From: Novosphingobium aquimarinum
GTDB taxonomy: Bacteria; Pseudomonadota; Alphaproteobacteria; Sphingomonadales; Sphingomonadaceae
Length of the DNA: 64,000 nt
Assembly: GCF_009746585.1 (NCBI RefSeq)
Contig: NZ_WRPO01000004.1
Span: forward strand, 186,001 to 250,000
Reading direction: 5' to 3'
The notes below the pieces were generated by a model, which was not told the origin of the DNA, did no database searches, and worked only from the letters and a program-made list of their open reading frames with translations. A program made the translations under genes and the position numbers. Shown in pieces: positions 20,366 through 28,764 of the stretch (within the stretch, counting starts at the first letter, position 1; every line of letters begins with the position of its first letter).

Positions 20366-21160
20366 ATGACTATCGACTGCCGCGAAGCGTTCCCCGAAAG
20401 CGAAATTCCGATCCCCTCTGACCTCCCCCGGCCAAGCCCTATCGCCACTGGCGAAATGATCGCTCTGTTTCTCGATTTCGACGGCACGCTCGTCGAGATC
20501 GCCGATCATCCCGAAAGCATTCATGTGGCGGACGGGTTGCCGGCGATGCTCGAAGCGCTCTCGACCTCCCTCGACGGCCGGATGGCAATCGTGAGTGGCC
20601 GCGCCTTGTCCGATCTGGACCGCTTCCTCGGCCCCGTCGCGGTCGCCATGGCCGGCTCCCACGGCGGCGAGTTCCGCGAAGCCGGCGCGCGCGACGCGAT
20701 TCCTCTGGCCAAACCCCTGCCCGCAGCGGTTCTCGAAAACCTGCAAGCTCTGGCCAAGGCCCATGGAGACCTGCTGGTCGAGGCAAAGCCGTTCAGCGCC
20801 GCGATCCATTACCGCACCAATCCGTCCGCCTGCGAAGCTCTGCTCGAAGCAACGCAGGCTATGGCCGCCGCGAATGGCCTCAAGCTCAAGCATGGCAAGA
20901 TGGTGATCGAGCTGGTCATGCCCGGATCGGACAAGGGCACTGCGGTTCGCCGCTTCATGGACCTGCCCGGCTTCAAGAATACGCGCCCGGTCTTCGCGGG
21001 CGACGACGTGACCGACGAAGACGCGTTCAAGGCGGTCGCCCCCTACGGCGGGGGCGGCATTCTCGTGGGTCCGATGCGCGAGACGGCGGCGGTGTGGCGT
21101 CTCGAAAGCGTCGCGGCGGTCCACGCATGGCTGGGCGCGGTTACGGGAGACGCCGCATGA
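20366..21160 (+). CDS. otsB: Trehalose-6-phosphate phosphatase
   Basis: OtsB removes phosphate from trehalose-6-phosphate, the last step of trehalose synthesis. The 264-residue product is a HAD phosphatase: FLDFDGTLVEIADHPES holds the nucleophile Asp, MAIVSGRALSDLDRFLG the second motif, and VFAGDDVTDEDAFKAV the metal-binding acids. It is the first gene of otsB-GH15-otsA, and its stop overlaps the next start (ATGA). Confidence 0.94.
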   Translation: MTIDCREAFPESEIPIPSDLPRPSPIATGEMIALFLDFDGTLVEIADHPESIHVADGLPAMLEALSTSLDGRMAIVSGRALSDLDRFLGPVAVAMAGSHGGEFREAGARDAIPLAKPLPAAVLENLQALAKAHGDLLVEAKPFSAAIHYRTNPSACEALLEATQAMAAANGLKLKHGKMVIELVMPGSDKGTAVRRFMDLPGFKNTRPVFAGDDVTDEDAFKAVAPYGGGGILVGPMRETAAVWRLESVAAVHAWLGAVTGDAA

Positions 21161-22941
21161 GTTCCCTGGAACTGTGGCCGATCGGCAATTGCCAGGTCAG
21201 CGGCCTGTTCGACGAAGAGGGTTCGCTGGTGTGGGGCTGCGTGCCCCGGGTCGACGGGGATCCGACGTTCTGTTCGCTGCTGCGCGGCGACCACGGGCAG
21301 GAACTGGGGACCTGGCGCTTCGTGCTCGAAGATCAGGTTGCCACGCACCAGGAATACGTGCGCAACACGCCGATCTTGCGCACGCGTCTCGAGGATGCGC
21401 ACGGCGGCATGGTCGACGTGTTCAGCTTCTGTCCGCGCTTCGAACGGTCCGGACGCATGTTCCGCCCGATGGCCTTCGCACGCATCATCCGCCCGGTCTG
21501 CGGTTCGCCGCGGCTTTCGGTGCTGCTGACGCCGATGAACGGCTACGGCACCGCGCAGGCCCCCGTCACGCACGGCACCAACCACATCCGCTATCTGGTG
21601 GATCGTGCCGGGTTGCGGCTCAGCACCAATGCCCCGGTGGGCTACATTCTCGATGAGCGGCACTTTCGCGTCGAAAGCGAGATGCACTTCTATCTCGGCC
21701 CGGACGAACCTTTCGTGGGCAACGTCGGCCGCGAAGTCGAGGCGATGCTGCAGCAGACCGAGGGTTACTGGCAGCACTGGGTGCGCGGCCTCGCCACGCC
21801 GATGGACTGGCAGAACGCGGTGATCCGCGCGGCGATCACGCTCAAGCTGTGCCAGCACGAGGAAACCGGCGCGATCGTTGCCGCGCTGACCACCTCGATC
21901 CCCGAAGCGCCCGGCACGCAGCGCAACTGGGACTATCGCTACTGCTGGATCCGCGACGCTTATTACACGGTGCAGGCGCTCAACCGGCTGGGCGCACTCG
22001 ACGTGCTGGAAAAGTACCTCGCCTATTTGCGCAACCTCGTCGACGATGCCGATGCGGGCGTTATCCAGCCGCTCTATGCGGTCTCGGGCGCCAAGGAGAT
22101 CATCGAGTGGGAGGCAGACTGCCTTCCCGGCTATCGCGGCATGGGCCCGGTGCGCATCGGCAATGCGGCCTACTACCAGCTGCAGAACGACTGCTACGGC
22201 CAAATCATCATTCCGAACATCCAGGCCTTTTCGGACAAGCGCCTGCTGCGCATGGCCAACGAGGACGATTTCGCCAGCCTCGAGGAAGTGGGCGAAATGG
22301 CCTGGAAGATGCACGATCAGCCCGACGCGGGCTTGTGGGAGCTGCGCACCCGCGCGGCCGTGCACACCTATTCGAGCGTGATGTGCTGGGCCGCCTGCGA
22401 CCGGCTCGCCAATGCCGCGCAGCGGCTCGGGCTGACAGATCGTGAGAAAGTCTGGAGCGAGCGCGCCGATATCATTCGCGAGAACATCGACAAGGGCGCC
22501 TGGAACGAAGAAGGCGGCCACTACGCGGCCAGCTTCGGCGGTGACGAGCTCGACGCGAGCCTGTTGCAAATGGTCGAGCTGCGCTATGTCGAGCCCGACG
22601 ATCCGCGGTTCAAGGCGACGCTGGCGGCGGTCGAGAAGGGGCTGCGGCGCGGCGAGCACATGCTGCGCTATGCCAATGAGGACGATTTCGGACTGCCCGA
22701 AACCGCATTCAACATTTGCACCTTCTGGCTGATCGAGGCGCTGCATCTCGATGGCCGCGACGAAGAGGCGAAAGGCTTGTTCGAGGCGATGCTCGCGCAT
22801 CGCACGAAGTCGGGCCTTTTGTCCGAAGACATGGATTTCGAAACGGGCGAGCTGTGGGGGAACTTTCCCCAAACCTACTCGCTAGTTGGTATTATAAACT
22901 GCGCCGGAGTTCTGTCCCGGTCATGGAGAGACTGGCGCTAG
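21157..22941 (+). CDS. Glycoside hydrolase family 15 protein (glucoamylase/trehalase type)
   Basis: The 594-residue product has the GH15 alpha/alpha barrel blocks. RNWDYRYCWIRDAYYTVQAL is the family-wide motif near residue 255, EWEADCLPGYRGMGPVRIGN follows, and NICTFWLIEALHLDGR lies near the end. GH15 includes glucoamylases and, in some bacteria, trehalases. Its place between otsB and otsA, overlapping otsB by four bases, suggests that it hydrolyses trehalose or a related glucan to balance the pool. That substrate is inference. No signal peptide is visible, so it is cytoplasmic. Confidence 0.9.
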   Translation: MSSLELWPIGNCQVSGLFDEEGSLVWGCVPRVDGDPTFCSLLRGDHGQELGTWRFVLEDQVATHQEYVRNTPILRTRLEDAHGGMVDVFSFCPRFERSGRMFRPMAFARIIRPVCGSPRLSVLLTPMNGYGTAQAPVTHGTNHIRYLVDRAGLRLSTNAPVGYILDERHFRVESEMHFYLGPDEPFVGNVGREVEAMLQQTEGYWQHWVRGLATPMDWQNAVIRAAITLKLCQHEETGAIVAALTTSIPEAPGTQRNWDYRYCWIRDAYYTVQALNRLGALDVLEKYLAYLRNLVDDADAGVIQPLYAVSGAKEIIEWEADCLPGYRGMGPVRIGNAAYYQLQNDCYGQIIIPNIQAFSDKRLLRMANEDDFASLEEVGEMAWKMHDQPDAGLWELRTRAAVHTYSSVMCWAACDRLANAAQRLGLTDREKVWSERADIIRENIDKGAWNEEGGHYAASFGGDELDASLLQMVELRYVEPDDPRFKATLAAVEKGLRRGEHMLRYANEDDFGLPETAFNICTFWLIEALHLDGRDEEAKGLFEAMLAHRTKSGLLSEDMDFETGELWGNFPQTYSLVGIINCAGVLSRSWRDWR

Positions 22942-23038
22942 TTACGCGCACTGCCGCTTTGGTCGGCCGCGCGAGAATATCGGCCTCTTGCGTCCGCTGG
23001 ACGAAGGGAGCACGGACACGACCGGCAGGGGATGAGCT

Positions 23039-24436
23039 TTGAGCAGATTGATCGTCGTATCGAATCGCGTATCGGCGCCCAAGGCGATGGGGGCAAAAGG
23101 CGCACAAGGCGGCCTCGCGGTCGCCCTCTCGGCGGCCTTGGGCGATTACGGGGGCATCTGGTTCGGCTGGTCGGGTCAGGAGACCGATACGTTCACCGGC
23201 CATCTCGACATGCAGCGCAACCAGGGCGTCACCACCGCGACGATCGATCTCGAGCCGCAGGACGTCGACGAATACTACAACGGCTACGCCAACCGCACGC
23301 TATGGCCCTTGTTCCACTATCGAATCGACCTCACCGAATACGACCGCAACTTCGGCGAAGGCTACGAGCGGGTAAACGCGCGCTTCGCCGATAGCGTCGG
23401 ACCGCTGATCGAGCCCGGCGATCTGGTGTGGATCCAAGACTATCACTTGCTGCCGCTCGCCTCGCTGCTGCGCGGCAAGGGCCTCAAGAACCGCATCGGC
23501 CTGTTCCTGCACACGCCCTGGCCACCGACGCGCCTGCTCGTCACCCTGCCCTTCCACGAGCGCCTCGTGACCTCGATGCTCGCGTGCGACCTCATCGGCT
23601 TCCAGACCAGCGAATGGCTCGAAAGCTTTCTTCACTACATCGACAAGGAACTCGGCCTGCCGGTCAGCCCGGATGGCGAGATCGAGTACGAGGGCCGCAC
23701 GATCCAGGCGCGCGCCTTTCCGATCGGCATCGACTACGCCGATTTCACGGCCGGCGCGAAGAGCCCGGAAGCCGAGGCGTCCTACCAGAAGCTGCGGCAG
23801 AGCACGCGCGGGCGCAAAGTGCTGATCGGCGTCGACCGGCTCGATTACTCGAAGGGTCTGGGCGAGAGGCTCGACAGCTTCGGCCGATTCCTGACCGACA
23901 ATCCGGAAATGGCCAAGGACGTCGTCCTGCTGCAGATCGCCCCGCCCTCACGCGGCGACGTCGCCAGCTACCAGCAGATCCGCGAGGACCTTGAGCGCAA
24001 GGCCGGCCACATCAACGGAGCGCATGCCGACGTCGCCTGGGTGCCGATCCGTTACGTCAATCGGGGTTATCCGCGCACCGAGCTGGCCGGGTTCTACCGC
24101 GCCGCCGACATCGGCCTGGTGACGCCGCTGCGCGACGGCATGAATCTCGTCGCCAAGGAATACGTCGCGGCGCAAAATCCGGAGGATCCGGGCGTCCTGA
24201 TCCTGTCCCGCTTCGCCGGCGCGGCACTGCAGATGCCCGACGCGGTGCTGGTCAATCCGATGAGCTCCGAGGAAGTCAGCATCGCGATCAAGTACGCGCT
24301 CGACATGTCCAAGGAGGAACGGATCGAGCGCCACACGAAACTGCTCGCCTCGGTCCGCGATTCCAATGTGGAAAACTGGACGCGCGATTTCATCGCTGAT
24401 CTCAGCGGTCGCACACCCGCCCCGGATCTCATCTGA
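23039..24436 (+). CDS. otsA: Trehalose-6-phosphate synthase
   Basis: OtsA joins UDP-glucose and glucose-6-phosphate. The 465-residue GT20 enzyme starts LIVVSNRVSAPK and shows WIQDYHLLPLASLLR, FLHTPWPPTRLLVTLPFHER, GVDRLDYSKGLGERLDSF and TPLRDGMNLVAKEY. The start is a TTG at 23039, preceded by GGCAGGGGATGAGC; the ATG at 23032 is in another frame. About 100 bases separate it from the GH15 gene, and it ends the operon. Confidence 0.95.
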   Translation: MSRLIVVSNRVSAPKAMGAKGAQGGLAVALSAALGDYGGIWFGWSGQETDTFTGHLDMQRNQGVTTATIDLEPQDVDEYYNGYANRTLWPLFHYRIDLTEYDRNFGEGYERVNARFADSVGPLIEPGDLVWIQDYHLLPLASLLRGKGLKNRIGLFLHTPWPPTRLLVTLPFHERLVTSMLACDLIGFQTSEWLESFLHYIDKELGLPVSPDGEIEYEGRTIQARAFPIGIDYADFTAGAKSPEAEASYQKLRQSTRGRKVLIGVDRLDYSKGLGERLDSFGRFLTDNPEMAKDVVLLQIAPPSRGDVASYQQIREDLERKAGHINGAHADVAWVPIRYVNRGYPRTELAGFYRAADIGLVTPLRDGMNLVAKEYVAAQNPEDPGVLILSRFAGAALQMPDAVLVNPMSSEEVSIAIKYALDMSKEERIERHTKLLASVRDSNVENWTRDFIADLSGRTPAPDLI

Positions 24437-24572
24437 AAAGCCCGCAATTCCAGGCGTTTCAACCGCCAAATCCGCCCTTCGGCGATCTTGTCATGAATAC
24501 ATAGTCGAACGGAAACCGTATTAACACATTCCGCGTTTAGTGGCAGAAGCATCATTGGCGTTCGGCCTTCGC

Positions 24573-24893
24573 ATGTCGGCTACACCAATAATGATAACAA
24601 ATTCGGCCTTCGAAGCCCTGGACGGATCTGGAATGATGCAAGTTTACGGCGAATGTATCGGCGCCACCGTGTCGGTGGCAGCGCTGATCTCGCAGCTTGG
24701 TGCCGGCGGATGCGAACTGATCCTCGATGGCACCTCAGCCCTTCTCGACACCGATTTCGCCTTGTGGATCGGCGCGATCGGGCCCTTTGCCGCGACGTGT
24801 GCAAGCCGCGACGAGACGGGTCACTGCCTCGCCGTGTTCAAGGAGCCGATCGATCCCGCGATCATCGAGCACTTCACGGCCGAAGCCTGCTGA
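24573..24893 (+). CDS. Small PilZ-like protein
   Basis: The product (about 106 residues) runs from MSATPIMITNSAFEALDGSG to FTAEAC. Its pattern of glycines and hydrophobic strands (SQLGAGGCELILDG, then WIGAIGPFAATC and AVFKEPID) resembles the PilZ barrel. The RxxxR segment needed to bind cyclic-di-GMP is not visible. It would be a degenerate PilZ or another small beta protein. A GTG at 24540 is an alternative start. It lies alone after the trehalose operon. Confidence 0.5.
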   Translation: MSATPIMITNSAFEALDGSGMMQVYGECIGATVSVAALISQLGAGGCELILDGTSALLDTDFALWIGAIGPFAATCASRDETGHCLAVFKEPIDPAIIEHFTAEAC

Positions 24894-24951
24894 GGCCCGC
24901 CGGCGACGCGCACGACTGGCGCTTCGCCGGGGGCTTCGCCAGACTGGCGCG

Positions 24952-25650
24952 ATGAAAGCCCGATTCGCACCGCTCGCCCTTTTCGCGCCGCTATTGCTGG
25001 CCGCCACCCCGCCCGCTCCCGACGCCGCCCCCAAAGACGACGTCTTCGTCGCGATCGAGACCACGGCGGGGACGATCCTCGTCGATCTGGAGGAAACCCG
25101 CGCGCCGCTGTCGACCGCGAACTTCCTCAAGTACGTCGATGCCAAGCGGCTGGACGGGACCAGCTTCTACCGCTCGATGCACCTCGACTGGGGGACGCCG
25201 CCCAACGGCCTCATCCAGGGCGGAATCGCCGCCAATCCGAAGCTGACCTTCGAGCCGGTGGCGCACGAGCCGACCAGCGAGACCGGGGTGCTCCACAAGC
25301 GCGGCACCATCTCGCTCGCCCGCTATGCGCCGGGGACGGCGACCGCCGACTTCTCGATCATGGTCGCCGACATGCCCGGGCTCGACGCGCAGCCCGACAG
25401 CGACGACCCCGAAGCCCGCGCCGGCTTCGCCGCCTTCGGCCATGTGGTCGAAGGCATGGACGTGGTCATGGCGATCTGGGACCTGCCCCGCTCCGCCACC
25501 AAGGGCGAAGGCGCGCTGAAAGGCCAGATGATCGAGAACCCGGTGAAGATCCTGACGGTGCGCCGCGCCGAAGCACCGAAACCCGCACCCGCGCTGCCTT
25601 CAGCGAACCCGGCGAGCGAAACGGCACCCGTGGATGCAGATGGGTCCTAA
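24952..25650 (+). CDS. Periplasmic cyclophilin-type peptidyl-prolyl isomerase
   Basis: The 232-residue protein has a signal peptide (MKARFAPLALFAPLLLAATP) and then a cyclophilin fold: VAIETTAGTILVDLEETRAP, STANFLKYVDAKRLDGTSFY, and FAAFGHVVEGMDVV. It should help fold periplasmic proteins. The segment usually holding FSxxGPGTNGSQFFI is changed to ATADFSIMVADMPGLDAQ, so catalytic efficiency is uncertain. A Pro/Ala-rich tail ends the protein. Confidence 0.88.
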   Translation: MKARFAPLALFAPLLLAATPPAPDAAPKDDVFVAIETTAGTILVDLEETRAPLSTANFLKYVDAKRLDGTSFYRSMHLDWGTPPNGLIQGGIAANPKLTFEPVAHEPTSETGVLHKRGTISLARYAPGTATADFSIMVADMPGLDAQPDSDDPEARAGFAAFGHVVEGMDVVMAIWDLPRSATKGEGALKGQMIENPVKILTVRRAEAPKPAPALPSANPASETAPVDADGS

Positions 25651-25665
25651 CGATCCGTCATGGCC

Positions 25666-25710
25666 GGAAGCGGACTTTCCGGACACGACGACTTTGCGAA
25701 CTTTCCAGTG
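25666..25710. repeat. Copy of intergenic repeat with CCGGACACGACGAC core
   Basis: The segment GGAAGCGGACTTTCCGGACA followed by CGACGACTTTGCG matches repeats at 26063-26106, 26863-26940, 33764-33805 and 34286-34325. It lies between the isomerase gene and a small orphan gene. This short form lacks the TGGCAGCTTATCG part seen in the longer copies. Confidence 0.6.
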
Positions 25711-25765
25711 AAGCCGTTATCTGACCGATGTGGCCAGTGTAGTTTGTCTCGCACCCGGAGAGGAC

Positions 25766-25981
25766 ATGCCTGACTTGGGCGATGAAGGCCGTTGGCTCAT
25801 TATCGAAGCCAACGATGGGAAGTTCTACGGCACCGGAGGTTCATGGAAGCGGTCGGGAGAGTGGGTCGGTTACGGGTCGCTTTCGGAGGACGATGTATCG
25901 CTCGACGCTGCGCTGGCGGCGGCCCACCAATGGGCAGCGAAATACGACGTGCCGACGATTTGGGTTCAGCTAGCACCGTAG
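25766..25981 (+). CDS. Small orphan protein in repeat-flanked cassette
   Basis: The 71-residue product begins MPDLGDEGRWLIIEANDGKF, is rich in Trp and acidic residues, and ends in KYDVPTIWVQLAP. I do not recognise the family. An in-frame GTG at 25730 could add 12 residues. It is flanked on both sides by the intergenic repeat (25666-25710 and from 25982), and the repeat begins right after its stop codon. A host-adaptive or immunity-like role is only a guess from context. Confidence 0.55.
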   Translation: MPDLGDEGRWLIIEANDGKFYGTGGSWKRSGEWVGYGSLSEDDVSLDAALAAAHQWAAKYDVPTIWVQLAP

Positions 25982-26106
25982 GTCCGCTCCCCATGACTTT
26001 CCTTTCTCGGGGCCCATGTTAGTCTCTCTGATTGCGGACATGGCAGCTTCCCGCATCTTCTGCCCGAAAGTGGACCTTCCGGACACGACGACATTGCGGT
26101 CGTTGC
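25982..26106. repeat. Long copy of the GCGGACATGGCAGC / CCGGACACGACGAC repeat
   Basis: It begins directly after the preceding stop with GTCCGCTCCCCATGACTTTC, continues with GCGGACATGGCAGCTTCCCG and ends with CCGGACACGACGACATTGCG. TGTCCGC and GCGGACA form an inverted pair. Closely related blocks lie at 26814-26940 and 34170-34330, in each case between two small genes. Confidence 0.7.
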
Positions 26107-26138
26107 GTTCGGACTGGTTTGCAGTCTAGCTGCCGCCC

Positions 26139-26813
26139 ATGAGCGAGATGACTGATACGTTTTCTGCTGATGGGGCGAAGGTGTTCCGTGATGCAATCAA
26201 GGCGTGCTTGCCCATCTTAGAGAACGCACTGGCGCATCTTCCAGCCGACGAAGCGGGCACGCGCATTCACGGTATCGGCGCGCTGAAGCCGCTCCTTGCA
26301 ACGGATGGATGTATCGGAACGGTCGCTGCGACGGTCCTTGGCCCATCGGCGAAACCAGTTCGAGCAATTTTGTTCAACAAGTCCGCTGGAGCCAACTGGG
26401 GCTTGGGCTGGCATCAGGATCGGACAATTTGCGTCAAAGAGAGGCGAGAGGTGGAGGGCTTCGGCCCCTGGACTATAAAGCGTGGGATGAACCATGTCGC
26501 GCCGCCAGCCGATCTGCTCGCCCAAATGGTGACGCTGCGCGTGCACCTCGACGATGTGCCAGAGACAAACGCGCCGCTCTTGATAGCTCTTGGTTCGCAC
26601 TTGATTGGGCGCGTACCGGTCGAAAAAGTTAGTGAGGCGGTCGAGAGCCACAGTATACTGACTTGTCTGGCGAAGGCGGGCGACGCATGGCTTTACTCCA
26701 CACCAATCCTGCATGCGTCGGATGCTTCGACAACTCCCGCAAGCCGAAGAGTTTTGCAGGTGGATTACGCAGCGTTCGACCTGCCGGGCGAATTGGAATG
26801 GCTTGGCATATAA
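26139..26813 (+). CDS. Phytanoyl-CoA dioxygenase (PhyH) family protein
   Basis: The 224-residue product has the double-stranded beta-helix of the PhyH family of Fe(II)/2-oxoglutarate enzymes. GLGWHQDRT gives the HxD metal pair, TLRVHLDDVPETNAPLLI the following strand, and ILHASDASTTPASRRVLQVD the distal His and the Arg for 2-oxoglutarate. These residues look intact. The substrate is unknown. Base composition is less GC-rich than in core genes, and the gene sits between two copies of the intergenic repeat, as in an acquired cassette. Confidence 0.85.
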   Translation: MSEMTDTFSADGAKVFRDAIKACLPILENALAHLPADEAGTRIHGIGALKPLLATDGCIGTVAATVLGPSAKPVRAILFNKSAGANWGLGWHQDRTICVKERREVEGFGPWTIKRGMNHVAPPADLLAQMVTLRVHLDDVPETNAPLLIALGSHLIGRVPVEKVSEAVESHSILTCLAKAGDAWLYSTPILHASDASTTPASRRVLQVDYAAFDLPGELEWLGI

Positions 26814-26940
26814 TGTCCGCCTCCCGCGACTTTCGCGACATTTAGAGCCAAGCGAACGGCCTCTGAAAGTGGACATGGCAGCTTATCGTGTTTTCACGTC
26901 AAAAGCGGAATTACCGGACACGACGACATTGCGGACGCTG
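26814..26940. repeat. Long copy of the intergenic repeat between two orphan genes
   Basis: It starts right after the PhyH stop (TGTCCGCCTCCCGCGACTTT), passes through GTGGACATGGCAGCTTATCG and ends CCGGACACGACGACATTGCG. The second half is part of a segment repeated almost exactly at 34258-34649. Confidence 0.7.
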
Positions 26941-27264
26941 AATGATTAAGCTTTGATCCCTGTGTAAAAAGCAGAAGAAGCACGTAAGAGACGTCATGAA
27001 CTACGCAACCGGCCGCGCTATTAAAATTGGCGATCGGGTGCTTGCCGATGGCATGGCGGGGGTGGTGGTATGCGACTTCGATCATCGTGAGTTCCTCGAC
27101 GGGCATGAGAGTTGGGGCATGCCGGAGGCCGAGATGATCGGTGGTGGAAAGCTCAATTCTGGCGTGATGATCGATACGGTGGAGGCAGGCTTAGTTCATT
27201 ATCCGGAAATGACCGAGGGTATCGTATTCATCGATAGCTAGATGTCCGCTCCCCACGACATTCC
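26871..27264 (+). repeat. Direct repeat, copy 1 (repeat plus gene cassette)
   Basis: About 394 bases including an 81-codon gene, its leader and the first bases after the stop recur at 34258-34649 in the same orientation, 7.4 kb away. From CCGGACACGACGAC onward the copies differ at only about four positions; the upstream 40 bases are more diverged. This is a recent duplication or cassette insertion. Confidence 0.85.
26996..27241 (+). CDS. Small immunity-like protein, duplicated copy 1
   Basis: The 81-residue product begins MNYATGRAIKIGDRVLADGM, continues with GVVVCDFDHREFLDGHESWG and ends GLVHYPEMTEGIVFIDS. It resembles a family of small orphan proteins of the pattern GxVVxxxD...GVxIx...GLxHY, often found near polymorphic-toxin or accessory regions; this link is from memory and moderate. 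Copy 2 at 34381 differs by three residues (HESWG here, HAGWD there). No toxin gene is adjacent. The leader is also duplicated. Confidence 0.65.
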   Translation: MNYATGRAIKIGDRVLADGMAGVVVCDFDHREFLDGHESWGMPEAEMIGGGKLNSGVMIDTVEAGLVHYPEMTEGIVFIDS

Positions 27265-27403
27265 AGACGCTCGCAGTCCTTAAATTCGCCCGCGAAAGCC
27301 GTCATCGCCCCGGCCATCGTTCGGGTCCCGCCACATTTCGAGTCATTGGCGATCCGCCCCCACTCTGCGCTTTCCGGGTCGTGCGATCCGCCCGGCTGCC
27401 GCC

Positions 27404-28180
27404 TTACTCCTTCGGCAGCGCCTTCGATCCCTTGAGCTCGGCCAGAATGTCGTCCGCCGGGCTCGCGCCGGGCGAAGGCAGCGCGCCTTGCGATTTCGAC
27501 GGGCCGGCAATCTCCGCGAGGATCGAATCCGCGCTGGACGTCCGCCCGCCGATCCCGGCTTCGAGCAATTGGCGATCGAGATCGGCGCCGCTTTCGATCA
27601 TCGCCATTTCCTCGCCTGCTTCGAGGCGCGCCGAGAGCTGTTCCTGGCGGTCCTTGATCCGATCCAGCGAGCCCATCGCGCTGCCGAGCCGCGAGTTCAC
27701 GCCGGCATGGCTCGAGGCGATCGCCTTCTGCGCCTTCTGCAGCGATTCCGTCGCCTTCACGCTTTCGACTTCGCGCTTCATCGCCGCGATGCGCTGCTCG
27801 GTTTCCTTGACGGTGCGCAGCATGATTTGCTGCTTTTCCTGCATCTGCGCGAGATCGGCTTCGTCGCGCTGCAGTTCGGCGCGGCTGACCGCGACCCGCT
27901 CGGCTACCGCGCGGGCGAGGTCCTCGCGCCCCGCGTCCATCGCCGAACGCGCATTTTCGATATCGCGCGCTTCCTTGGCTTTGGTCGCTTCGACGCGCTT
28001 TTCGATGCGCTTGGCCGTCGCCATCATGTTGGCGAGATCGCCGCGCGCCTTGCGCAGCGAATTATCGGCATCGCGCAGTTCCTGGTCGAGAATGCGCATC
28101 GCCTGCGTATCGACGATCGCTTCGCCGGCTTCATTCGCACCGCCGCGCACGGCCGTGAACAGCTTGCCCCACACGCTCAT
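27404..28180 (-). CDS. PspA/IM30 family protein (YjfJ-like)
   Basis: The 258-residue product begins MSVWGKLFTAVRGGANEAGE and is almost entirely a long coiled coil (about residues 25-185), then a Gly/Ser/Pro-rich tail. PspA/IM30 proteins form membrane-binding scaffolds that guard the inner membrane. The amphipathic N-terminus is kept. It pairs with the upstream DUF2170 gene through an ATGA overlap, as E. coli yjfJ does with yjfI. A second, closer PspA homologue is at 49560. Confidence 0.88.
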   Translation of the reverse strand: MSVWGKLFTAVRGGANEAGEAIVDTQAMRILDQELRDADNSLRKARGDLANMMATAKRIEKRVEATKAKEARDIENARSAMDAGREDLARAVAERVAVSRAELQRDEADLAQMQEKQQIMLRTVKETEQRIAAMKREVESVKATESLQKAQKAIASSHAGVNSRLGSAMGSLDRIKDRQEQLSARLEAGEEMAMIESGADLDRQLLEAGIGGRTSSADSILAEIAGPSKSQGALPSPGASPADDILAELKGSKALPKE

Positions 28181-28647
28181 GCCGCTTCTCCCATCTTCGT
28201 GCTGTCGCCGCCCGCGGCGATCCATTCCGAAACCCATTCGGCGGCATCGACCGCATTCGCGGCCAGCACCGAGACTTCCTCGACCAGCAGATGCGCTTCG
28301 GACAGCGAGGAGAGCGATCCGAACAGCTCGTACCATTCCGCATCGCCCACGGTGGTGATGCCGAAGGTCGACAGAGGGATCAGCTTGTGCACCGCCAGCA
28401 GCGTGCGCTCGAACGCCTCGCGATTGGGGATCTCAGATGCGGCGATAATATTGACGCCGCACAGGATCTGCTCGCCGGTCGCGACCATCAGCACGTCGAG
28501 ATCGCCGCGCTCCTTCAGCGTGATGCGCAGCACTTCGCCTTCGACCGAAACGTCGACATCGCCCAGCTCCTCCGGGTCGGACGCGAAGAGTTCGGTCAGT
28601 TCGGCGAGGCTCCAGCCGCCAGTCGGCACGGGCCATTGCTCTGTCAT
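28177..28647 (-). CDS. DUF2170 family protein (YjfI-like)
   Basis: The 156-residue product starts MTEQWPVPTGGWSLAELTEL and contains VLMVATGEQILCGVNIIAAS and a late helical segment EAHLLVEEVSVLAANAV. These match DUF2170/YjfI, a soluble protein of unknown biochemical role that accompanies PspA-like YjfJ. Its stop overlaps the next start. Across 117 bases it is divergent from the ion-channel gene, so the two halves of the cluster probably share control signals. Confidence 0.85.
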   Translation of the reverse strand: MTEQWPVPTGGWSLAELTELFASDPEELGDVDVSVEGEVLRITLKERGDLDVLMVATGEQILCGVNIIAASEIPNREAFERTLLAVHKLIPLSTFGITTVGDAEWYELFGSLSSLSEAHLLVEEVSVLAANAVDAAEWVSEWIAAGGDSTKMGEAA

Positions 28648-28764
28648 CTTTGCCTGTCTCCTGCAGCCACCGCTGCCCTTGCTGGCCCATCGCGGGCCTG
28701 TATAACCACGCGCGGGGTTTTAGCTGCCCACCACGGCCAAGCAAGGGGGCAATCGAAGCGAGCC

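Noticed and set aside
25666..27265. Classical integron cassette array
   Set aside because: No integrase is visible and the flanking repeats do not show the RYYYAAC/GTTRRRY core sites, so only a cassette-like arrangement is claimed.
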